This document shows positions 1 through 6,179 of a DNA stretch of 8,125 nt, piece after piece. The stretch covers positions 1 to 8,125 of the forward strand of contig RZYK01000084.1 in the NCBI GenBank assembly GCA_009930355.1, in the 5' to 3' direction. Position 1 is the stretch's first letter. Each line of letters begins with the position of its first letter. Both the position numbers and the translations under genes were made by a program. The notes below the pieces were generated by a model. The model made no database searches. It had not been told where the DNA came from and worked only from the letters and a program-made list of their open reading frames with translations. The stretch is from Campylobacterota bacterium (GTDB taxonomy: Bacteria; Campylobacterota; Campylobacteria; Campylobacterales; Sulfurospirillaceae).

Positions 1-553
1 AAGTATCTTTGAGTTTGGTGCTTATACCCTCTGTGTGCATCAAATGATACACATCAAATAAATCTCTAGGATGTTGGCGATCCAATGCGGCACAAAGCTT
101 TCCGCCATAAAGATCTTCAAAACTCAACAACTGCATTGTCGCACTTCCATAAAGTGATTCACTTTGTTCTGATATCTTTTGCAGTGCTATAGGATGCACA
201 CTCCCACGTAACACTGGGGTTACTTCGATTTTGATCATCGTATCACCGCGTTTTACCAGTAACCGAATGCATTGATTTGTTCCGCTTAAGAGGGTTTCAT
301 GAACTTCTGAGTTACCAATACTTTGAAGAATGCGCTTGCTGATGCGTCTCATTGCCGCATCAATAGCAATCAAGCTTTTCTCCCTATCTTGCAAAGGGAT
401 ATATGCTAGGTCGATATCCACCGAGAGACGAGGAAGATCACGGATAAATAGATTGATCGCAGTACCACCTTTGAGCGCAAAACACTCCTCTTTTGTAACA
501 TGTGGCAATACATGTACAAGCAACTTTACTTGTTCAGAAAAAAGACTGTGCAT
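1..553 (-). CDS. abiEii: AbiEii-type nucleotidyltransferase toxin (partial, C-terminus beyond the window)
   Basis: Toxin half of a type IV toxin-antitoxin (AbiE) pair, of the DNA polymerase beta-like nucleotidyltransferase fold. Members of this family add nucleotides to tRNA or other targets and arrest growth during phage infection. I translated 184 codons from the ATG at 553; the frame is open to the left edge. Visible motifs: ALKGGTAINLF at residues 26-36 and RLSVDIDLAY at 42-51, the GG...D-x-D nucleotidyltransferase signature with carboxylates D46 and D48. IKIEV at 107-111 is the probable third acidic strand. GGKLCAALDRQHPRDLFDVY at 150-169 is the conserved K...R..PRD block of AbiEii. All key residues seem present, so the visible part looks active. 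Its start overlaps the 3' end of abiEi by 20 bases in another frame, the usual antitoxin-toxin coupling. I cannot see whether the missing third or so is intact. Confidence 0.9.
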   Translation of the reverse strand, partial: MHSLFSEQVKLLVHVLPHVTKEECFALKGGTAINLFIRDLPRLSVDIDLAYIPLQDREKSLIAIDAAMRRISKRILQSIGNSEVHETLLSGTNQCIRLLVKRGDTMIKIEVTPVLRGSVHPIALQKISEQSESLYGSATMQLLSFEDLYGGKLCAALDRQHPRDLFDVYHLMHTEGISTKLKDT

Positions 554-1340
554 TGCCTGACATCTCCCTTGGTACTGTTATTTGATACTCTTTATCCAAC
601 GCGCCACCTTTGACGATCACACGTTTCCCGCTACCTAAATCAATCGTATGGGTATCAAGTTCATGAACCCACGCATGGTTATGCCGTTTAGCAAACCACA
701 TAAACAACCGTTTGGCTTTGATTTGTGTACATTGCAGTAGCAGGGCATTGACAAGTTTAGGGCGCAGCGATGTGGCTGATTCGAAGTATTTGTCTACAAC
801 TAAAAAATCGGCTTCATCCCGAACATCACATAAAAGTTCTATCAATGCCAGCTCTACCGATGAGATAAGCAACTGCCAGTCCCAATGTCCAAAAGACTTT
901 ATCGTCAATGCATTTTTATCTAAAGAATGAAAGCAATGTATGATGTGATGTTCAAATACGATTTCTTCTATCGACGTTATCCAATTGGGCAAAGGTGTTT
1001 CCGAATAGAGGGCTATCTTCTTTACACCACTCATCTCAAGGTAATGGGTGTATCCGAGTATATCTAAAGCACTACGACCACCAACATGCAGATCTATCCC
1101 TAACTCTTGAAGTGAGTAAACATAGTGTTCCCATTTAAGTGGTGGGCCAAACCTGCGGTAAGCTCCTCGTCCAACACGAACGAGTTTGCCAGAGAGGAGA
1201 AAAAAATCGATACGACTTCGGTCAAAGCCTCTTTCTTGAAGCCACACGCGATTGACAACTTGTCCATCAGGGAGTACCTGATCCAGTGGCAATGAAGATG
1301 GTTTATTTTTAGTATTGTTTTGCATAGCTATAGTATGCAT
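534..1340 (-). CDS. abiEi: AbiEi-family antitoxin / autorepressor of the AbiE type IV toxin-antitoxin system
   Basis: A 268-residue protein. The N-terminal half (about 20-120) fits the winged-helix AbiEi antitoxin domain: LPDGQVVNRVWLQERGF at 23-39, then GRGAYRRFGPPLKWEHYVYS at 57-76 and LHVGGRSALDILGYTHYL at 84-101, all typical of the family. The C-terminal half (about 150-268) corresponds to the domain needed to neutralise the toxin. In known AbiE systems AbiEi also binds inverted repeats in its own promoter and represses the operon. The stop lies inside the start of abiEii. The start is uncertain: ATG at 1340 gives 268 residues and ATG at 1325 gives 263, and neither has a clear Shine-Dalgarno. 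An in-frame stop lies just upstream of 1340. The 1340 ATG falls inside a 12-bp palindrome, which slightly favours 1325. The frame is intact. Confidence 0.9.
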   Translation of the reverse strand: MHTIAMQNNTKNKPSSLPLDQVLPDGQVVNRVWLQERGFDRSRIDFFLLSGKLVRVGRGAYRRFGPPLKWEHYVYSLQELGIDLHVGGRSALDILGYTHYLEMSGVKKIALYSETPLPNWITSIEEIVFEHHIIHCFHSLDKNALTIKSFGHWDWQLLISSVELALIELLCDVRDEADFLVVDKYFESATSLRPKLVNALLLQCTQIKAKRLFMWFAKRHNHAWVHELDTHTIDLGSGKRVIVKGGALDKEYQITVPREMSGNAQSFF

Positions 1341-1438
1341 ACTTTTTGTTTAATAAACCATAAAGAAGGAGGAAAATAGTTTAAAAAATTGGCATTTTGC
1401 ATAGTATTTACATGTAAACTTGACTTTTTATAAACCAT
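1318..1438. repeat. Duplicated 44-bp palindrome-containing module upstream of abiEi
   Basis: Two direct copies of equal length (44 bp) lie at 1318-1361 and 1395-1438. Read on the plus strand, both begin TTTTGCATAG and end with ATAAACCAT, and both contain ACTTTTT shortly before that end. The interior differs, but each copy carries a perfect 12-bp palindrome: AGTATGCATACT at 1332-1343 and TTTACATGTAAA at 1407-1418. AbiEi proteins are known to bind repeats upstream of their operon, so these are reasonable operator candidates. That function is inference. A weak minus-strand -10-like TACTAT overlaps the distal copy. Confidence 0.5.
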
Positions 1439-1442
1439 TGGA

Positions 1443-1541
1443 CTACTCTTGAATAATTTTGACACGAACTTGACCAGTAAGAAGATCGTGCATTAGACCT
1501 TGTTTTTGGTTTAGAAGATTATTTTGTTGATTATTTTGTAA
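1443..1541 (-). pseudogene. hsdS: Fossil of the C-terminal end of a type I restriction specificity subunit (HsdS)
   Basis: The last 32 codons plus a TAG stop remain. The peptide ends in NQKQGLMHDLLTGQVRVK followed by IIQE. The pattern KQGLM-x-DLLTG-x-V-R is the hallmark C-terminal tail of HsdS proteins, where it follows the distal conserved coiled coil; the Gln/Asn-rich stretch just before it fits that helix. HsdS is the DNA-recognition subunit of type I restriction-modification enzymes. Going upstream the same frame meets a TGA at 1545-1547, and no target-recognition domain is visible. The remainder of a roughly 400-residue protein is therefore gone and the piece cannot be functional. It has the same orientation as the AbiE operon and the HigA fossil. 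Confidence 0.72.
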
Positions 1542-1599
1542 CCTTCATTTCACACCCCAATTTTGCATTTTATTTTGAATGGCATAATACTTCCAATAA

Positions 1600-1752
1600 T
1601 TAATACCAAAACAACCTTTTAACTTCACGAAGATTCAATGTTTTTTTAGCAATCTAAAGACTATATTGATTTTGCATTGCTAACCAATTCTCAGGTGATC
1701 TGCCAAGTGTTTTGGAAAGGCATAGTGCCATTTGAGGTATATTAATAATGTT
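1600..1752 (-). pseudogene. higA: Fossil of a HigA-type (XRE family) antitoxin, C-terminal part with an internal amber codon
   Basis: Translating the minus strand gives IPQMALCLSKTLGRSPENWL (residues beginning at 1740), then AMQNQYSL, a TAG at 1654-1656, and in the same frame IAKKTLNLREVKRLFWY and TAA at 1600-1602. This matches the second half of HigA/VapI-like antitoxins, where the usual text is P-E-M-A-L-R-L-S-K-A-L-G-x-S-P-E-x-W-L-x-M-Q-x-x-Y-D-L-W. The family Trp after the Leu is replaced by TAG, a one-base change from TGG. The helix-turn-helix core that should precede it is absent: an in-frame TGA sits at 1753-1755. No higB toxin is seen next to it. The piece is a broken remnant. Confidence 0.72.
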
Positions 1753-1847
1753 TCAAATCTATTTTACTCTTGTCTCAGTGAAAAAGCTTGTCATCATTTT
1801 AAGGTTAATAAACAAAGAGCGATATTAACACTTCATTCACACTCTAC

Positions 1848-1861
1848 ATGTAAGATTACAT
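1848..1861. promoter_or_regulatory. Inverted repeat upstream of the efflux promoter, possible repressor site
   Basis: ATGTAAGATTACAT is a perfect 6-bp inverted repeat with a 2-bp centre, lying about 10 bp upstream of the predicted -35. The arms contain TGTAA/TTACA, which are also the outer arms of the inverted repeat recognised by the TetR-family repressor CmeR at Campylobacter cmeABC (as I recall it). There the spacing is wider. No regulator gene is adjacent in this window, so the assignment is only suggestive. Confidence 0.35.
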
Positions 1862-1871
1862 CAATAATATA

Positions 1872-1901
1872 TCGACATATATTAATATGTTTATTTATAA
1901 T
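1872..1901 (+). promoter_or_regulatory. Predicted sigma70 promoter of the RND efflux operon, with an inverted repeat in the spacer
   Basis: A perfect -10 TATAAT lies at 1896-1901. An 18-bp spacer separates it from TCGACA at 1872-1877, which differs from the -35 consensus at one base. The -10 ends 30 bp before the adaptor ATG, leaving a short leader. The spacer overlaps an inverted repeat, ACATAT-ATTA-ATATGT at 1875-1890, where a bound repressor would block RNA polymerase. The promoter reading is fairly good; the operator role is inference. Confidence 0.55.
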
Positions 1902-1931
1902 AGTTATATTAAGAAAATAAAAGGATTCATC

Positions 1932-3053
1932 ATGTTTTTACTTTCAAAAAAGCTCTTTTTCTGCGTGTTATTGGGGTTTTCTTCATCTTTAGTTTTGGCG
2001 AATGAAGTACAAAAATCAACGCCTGTAGACATTTTTAAGGTGGGTGCGCCCAAAGAAGAGGCCATTAGCTTAAATTATCCAGCTAAAACACTGAGTTCAC
2101 AAACGACAACGCTAAAAGCTAGAGCCAACGGTATTCTACTGGAAAAGTTTTTTAACGAAGGATCTTTTGTTAAAAAAGGCGATGTGCTGTATACCATAGA
2201 GCCTGAGAGCTATATCGCCGCACACAAGCTAGCAAAAGCCAATGTTGCTTCTCTTGACATTCAGGTACAAAAAACGAGTAAAGAGTTGAGTCGTGTCAAA
2301 TCTCTTTTTGACAAAGGAGCATCCAGCGAACAAGATAGAGATACCGCCTATTGGGCGTATGAGAGTGCCAAGAGTGCATTAGAAAGCGCTAAAGCTTCGT
2401 TGGATATTGCAGCTATTAATTTGGATAGAACAACGATTAAAGCTCCTATGAGCGGGCTTACTGGAGCGAAACTCATTGATGTAAGTGCCCTAGTAAGCGA
2501 TGGAACAGCATTAGTAGAGATCACCCAAATTGATCCTTTACATGTAGAATTTTCCATCCCTAATATTGATCTCATTAAAGAAAAATACAATATCAAAAAT
2601 GGCAAATGGTCAAACCCAACCGATGGCAAACTCAAAGCTACTTTAACGGTAGGAAAGCTCAAATACAAAGAGATAGGTGTGGTTGATTTTATCGATAACA
2701 CCATCAACGCCAAAACAGGCTCACTGAAAGCGAGAGCGACCTTTAAAAATAGTACGAAAGAGCTTTTACCCAATCAGTTTGTCACGATTTCATTAACAGG
2801 ATTGGTACGCAACAATGTAGTGCAAATCCCCCAAAAAGCATTAGTGCAAAATCCTTTGGGAACCAATGTTTACATCATCGAAGACGATAAAGCGGTACTT
2901 AAAAATGTAGTAGTAGGAGAAATAAACAATGGCAATGCCATCATTGAATCAGGGCTTAAAGAAGGTGATAAACTCATTGTCAACAATCTCCTAAAAATCA
3001 AACAAAATGCGCCTGTAAAGATTGATAAAATCATCAATCAAGAGGGCAAATAG
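1932..3053 (+). CDS. RND efflux periplasmic adaptor subunit (membrane fusion protein, AcrA/CmeA/MexA type)
   Basis: A 373-residue adaptor that links the inner-membrane pump to the outer-membrane channel. The ATG at 1932 is chosen because AAAGGA sits just upstream and it yields a clean Sec signal peptide (residues 1-23, hydrophobic core LFFCVLLGFSSSLVLA, cleavage after VLA). A longer in-frame ATG at 1887 would lie upstream of the -10 box. Order of parts: first half of the lipoyl/barrel-sandwich domain around 58-90 (ARANGILLEKFFNEGSFVKK, then GDVLYTIEP); alpha-helical hairpin about 93-163, rich in Ala, Lys and Ser; second lipoyl half with LDRTTIKAPMSG at 164-175; beta-barrel about 200-290; membrane-proximal domain to 370. 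There is no lipobox, so unlike AcrA or MexA this adaptor appears soluble and periplasmic rather than lipid-anchored. First gene of a three-gene operon: its TAG is immediately followed by the ATG of the pump gene. Confidence 0.93.
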   Translation: MFLLSKKLFFCVLLGFSSSLVLANEVQKSTPVDIFKVGAPKEEAISLNYPAKTLSSQTTTLKARANGILLEKFFNEGSFVKKGDVLYTIEPESYIAAHKLAKANVASLDIQVQKTSKELSRVKSLFDKGASSEQDRDTAYWAYESAKSALESAKASLDIAAINLDRTTIKAPMSGLTGAKLIDVSALVSDGTALVEITQIDPLHVEFSIPNIDLIKEKYNIKNGKWSNPTDGKLKATLTVGKLKYKEIGVVDFIDNTINAKTGSLKARATFKNSTKELLPNQFVTISLTGLVRNNVVQIPQKALVQNPLGTNVYIIEDDKAVLKNVVVGEINNGNAIIESGLKEGDKLIVNNLLKIKQNAPVKIDKIINQEGK

Positions 3054-6000
3054 ATGTTTTCCAAATTCTTTATTGAGAGACCGATTTTTGCGTCGGTTAT
3101 TTCACTCATCATCCTTATTGCAGGTATTGTCGCCATTAAGACACTTCCTGTGCAAGAGTATCCCAATGTTGTTCCTCCTCAAATTATTCTCTCCACAACC
3201 TACCCAGGGGCTGATGCAAAAACACTCGAAGAGACCGTTGCAGCACCGCTTGAACAACAGCTCAATGGGCTAGAAAATATGATTTATATGGTCTCCACCA
3301 CATCACCTAGTGGGGCCTTTAATATCTATCTCTTTTTTGAAGTGGGTACGGATATTGCCCAAGCAAAGATAGATGTCAATAACCGTGTTCAAATGGCGTC
3401 TAACAAGCTCCCAGATTCTGTGAAAAAACAAGGGGTTGATGTTACCGAAAAATCACCTGATGTACTGCGTGTTATAGCGCTCACATCAAAAGAAGGTGTC
3501 CACGATACAACCTATATCGCAAACTACGCCATTAACAATATTATTGAAGAGTTTAAGCGTATTCCTGGTGTTGCCGATGCGAGTATTATTGGCAATAAAG
3601 ACTACTCCATTCGTGTATGGATTGACCCTCAAAAGCTCTCTTTTTACCAAGTGACAACAGCAGAAGTTCTCAGTGCCATTCGAAATCAAAATGAAAAATA
3701 CCCCTCTGGGCAAATAGCACAAGAACCCATCAGCCAATCAGCTGCGTTTACCTATACCATAGCATCCCAAGGCAGGCTTCAAAAACCAGAAGAGTTTAAA
3801 GAGATTATTCTCAAAGCCAATCCTGATGGTTCTGCTTTAACATTAGGCGATGTTGCTACGGTGGAGCTAGGGTCTGAAAGCTACTTCTTTGCAGGTCTTT
3901 TTAATGGTGAACCCATGTCTGCCATTAGGATTTTTTTAACCTCACAAGCCAATGCACTGGATGTTTCCAAACAGTTAGATGAAAAAATTGCTGAACTTTC
4001 CAAAAATTTTCCGAGCGATCTCAAACTCGATGCAGCGTATGATCCTACCACATTTGTCCAAGCTTCCATCAAAGAAGTCATTATGACTTTGCTAGAAGCG
4101 GTGGTATTGGTTGTATTGGTCGTTTATCTCTTCTTGGGCAATATCAGGGCAACCATTATTCCCCTCTTAGCCATTCCTGTCTCCATTGTTGGAACGTTTG
4201 CAGGCTTTTACGCTATGGGTTTTTCCATCAATCTTTTAACGCTTTTTGGGCTTACACTTGCCATTGGACTGGTGGTGGATGATGCCATTATTGTTATTGA
4301 GAATGTCGAGCGTATCTTAAGAGAAGAGAATCTGAGTGTCAAAGATGCGACCATTAAAGCCATGAAAGAGATCACAGGTCCTGTTATTGCTATTGTGCTT
4401 GTGATTTGCGCCGTTTTTATACCCTCAGCTTTCTCCAGCAGTATGAGTGGTGTTATGTCCAGACAATTTGCTATCACTATTATTATTTCAGTCTCTATTT
4501 CAGGGCTGGTTGCACTCACTTTAACCCCCGCACTGTGTGCTTTAATTTTAAAGCACGAGACACAAGAACCGTTTTGGCCGATTCAAAAATTTAATCGCTT
4601 CTTTTACGCATTAACGGAAAGTTTTGGTGCAATCGTTGGACGCGCCATTCGTTTAAGTTTTATCAGTGTTCTTCTCTTTGGAATTATGATGGGTGCTACT
4701 TATATCATTTTGCAGAAAATCCCCACAGGACTTATCCCAAAAGAAGACAAAGGTACTTTTTTTGCGGTTAGCACACTTCCTCCAGGCTCTGCACTGAGTC
4801 GAACATTGAGTGTCAATCAAGACATTGCTTCCATTGCACTTAAAAATCCTCTTGTGACTAAAGTGGGCGGTTTTTCAGGCACTGATTTTAGCTCAAAAGC
4901 CTATAAAACAGATGCAGGGTACAGTTATGTACGATTGGCTGATTGGAGTCAGCGAAAAGATGCCAACCAAAGTTTGGATGCGATTGCTAAAGATTTGACG
5001 GCTAAATTTTCAAAAAATAAAGAAGCGCGTATTGTTGCCGTAACACCACCGCCGATTATGGGACTAAGCGTCACAGGTGGATTTGAAATGTATGTACAAG
5101 ACCGTACAGGCTCTGGTTATATTGTCTTGAACAATTATGTCAAAGAGATCGTCCAAAAAGCCTCCGAAAGAGAAGAGCTTAAAGCAGTTCGTACAACGCT
5201 TAATACCAATGTACCTCAATACGCTATCTTCGTTGATACAAAAAAGGCAAAAGCTTATAATGTCGAAATATCCGATATTTACACAACCCTTCAAGCCACA
5301 TTTGGCAATGTCTATGTCAATGACTTTAATCTTTTTGGTCGCACGTACAAAGTCAATGTTCAATCAACAAGATTATTTCGAGAAGGTGCCGATAATTACA
5401 GTGATGTATTTGTACGCTCAAGCGATGGCAATCTCATCCCTGTGAGTGATTTGGCAACATTAACGCCTGTGGTCAATCCTAGTGTCACCCAACGCTTCAA
5501 TATGTTCCCATCAGCCCAAGTTTTAGGCGAACCTGCAATGGGATATACCACAGGGCAAGCCATGCAAATCATCCAAAGTATCGCGCAAGAAATTTTACCA
5601 AGCGGCTACACTTTAGCATGGGGTGGGGCTTCATTTCAAGAAAAACGCCTTGAAAAAGAGGGAAACGATGCCTTGCTTTATGCTATTGTTTTTGTCTTTT
5701 TGATTCTAGCAGCTCTGTATGAAAGCTGGACAATTCCCTTTGCTGTTTTGTTTGCAATCCCTTTTGCTCTCTTTGGTTCTGCTTTGTTTACCTTAACGCG
5801 AGGTTTGCAAAACGATATTTATTTCCAAATTGGACTTGTAACCCTCATAGGTCTTTCGGCTAAAAATGCCATTTTAATGGTCGAATTTGCTATGCAACGC
5901 ATTAAAAATGGCACGCCTTTGTTAGAAGCGACGATTGAAGGGGCAAAAATTCGTTTTCGACCTATCGTTATGACCTCTTTGGCGTTTATCGCAGGAACAT

Positions 6001-6179
6001 TACCTTTAGCCCTAAGCTCTGGTGCGGGAGCCAATAGTCGCCACGTTTTGGGCACAACGATTGTGGGAGGGATGGTCACACTTACCGTAATTGGTATTGT
6101 TTTTGTACCACTCTTTTTTTATCTGATTATGCGCATGAAAGAGAAATTTTATGGCAAAGGAGCTTCCCATGAAGCGTAA
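3054..6179 (+). CDS. RND family multidrug efflux permease (HAE1, AcrB/CmeB/MexB type)
   Basis: A 1041-residue inner-membrane proton antiporter, full length for the HAE1 class. Expected layout: TM1 at about 10-28 (start MFSKFFIERPIFASVISLII); first large periplasmic domain about 30-335; TM2-TM6 about 338-495; TM7 about 535-553; second periplasmic domain about 555-868; TM8-TM12 about 872-1026. The proton-relay residues are present: D409 and D410 in LAIGLVVDDAIIVIENVER (TM4), K937 in LIGLSAKNAILMVEFA (TM10) and R969 in IRFRPIVMTS (TM11). In a by-eye alignment with AcrB, several phenylalanines of the drug pocket are replaced: positions equivalent to F136 and F178 are Val137 and Ile179, and the switch loop near 605-618 differs. 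The substrate range may therefore differ from AcrB. It starts with no gap after the adaptor stop; GAGGG at 3042-3046 is the likely ribosome site. Its last codons overlap the outer-membrane gene. Confidence 0.97.
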   Translation: MFSKFFIERPIFASVISLIILIAGIVAIKTLPVQEYPNVVPPQIILSTTYPGADAKTLEETVAAPLEQQLNGLENMIYMVSTTSPSGAFNIYLFFEVGTDIAQAKIDVNNRVQMASNKLPDSVKKQGVDVTEKSPDVLRVIALTSKEGVHDTTYIANYAINNIIEEFKRIPGVADASIIGNKDYSIRVWIDPQKLSFYQVTTAEVLSAIRNQNEKYPSGQIAQEPISQSAAFTYTIASQGRLQKPEEFKEIILKANPDGSALTLGDVATVELGSESYFFAGLFNGEPMSAIRIFLTSQANALDVSKQLDEKIAELSKNFPSDLKLDAAYDPTTFVQASIKEVIMTLLEAVVLVVLVVYLFLGNIRATIIPLLAIPVSIVGTFAGFYAMGFSINLLTLFGLTLAIGLVVDDAIIVIENVERILREENLSVKDATIKAMKEITGPVIAIVLVICAVFIPSAFSSSMSGVMSRQFAITIIISVSISGLVALTLTPALCALILKHETQEPFWPIQKFNRFFYALTESFGAIVGRAIRLSFISVLLFGIMMGATYIILQKIPTGLIPKEDKGTFFAVSTLPPGSALSRTLSVNQDIASIALKNPLVTKVGGFSGTDFSSKAYKTDAGYSYVRLADWSQRKDANQSLDAIAKDLTAKFSKNKEARIVAVTPPPIMGLSVTGGFEMYVQDRTGSGYIVLNNYVKEIVQKASEREELKAVRTTLNTNVPQYAIFVDTKKAKAYNVEISDIYTTLQATFGNVYVNDFNLFGRTYKVNVQSTRLFREGADNYSDVFVRSSDGNLIPVSDLATLTPVVNPSVTQRFNMFPSAQVLGEPAMGYTTGQAMQIIQSIAQEILPSGYTLAWGGASFQEKRLEKEGNDALLYAIVFVFLILAALYESWTIPFAVLFAIPFALFGSALFTLTRGLQNDIYFQIGLVTLIGLSAKNAILMVEFAMQRIKNGTPLLEATIEGAKIRFRPIVMTSLAFIAGTLPLALSSGAGANSRHVLGTTIVGGMVTLTVIGIVFVPLFFYLIMRMKEKFYGKGASHEA

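Noticed and set aside
330..560. Plus-strand 76-codon open frame opposite abiEii
   Set aside because: It is antisense to the conserved nucleotidyltransferase motifs of abiEii and is a shadow.
1545..1601. Minus-strand peptide NYWKYYAIQNKMQNWGVK followed by TGA, between the two fossils and in the HsdS frame
   Set aside because: It could be more decayed HsdS or the end of another lost gene, but I recognise no family in it and it is too short to call.
1732..1920. Plus-strand 62-codon open frame before the adaptor gene
   Set aside because: It overlaps the HigA fossil and the promoter, has no ribosome site, and its product resembles nothing I know; the low-GC sequence explains it.
1887..1931. Extended N-terminus (15 residues) of the adaptor from ATG at 1887
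   Set aside because: The codons span the TATAAT -10 box, and the extension would disrupt the signal peptide; ATG at 1932 has AAAGGA upstream.
2348..2773. Antisense 141-codon open frame inside the adaptor gene
   Set aside because: It is a shadow of a well-supported coding frame, with no ribosome site and no family resemblance. The other antisense frames within the pump genes fall for the same reason.
6151..6168. Upstream ATG of the outer-membrane channel gene
   Set aside because: The strong AAAGGAG lies between it and the next ATG, and the lipoprotein signal begins properly at 6169.
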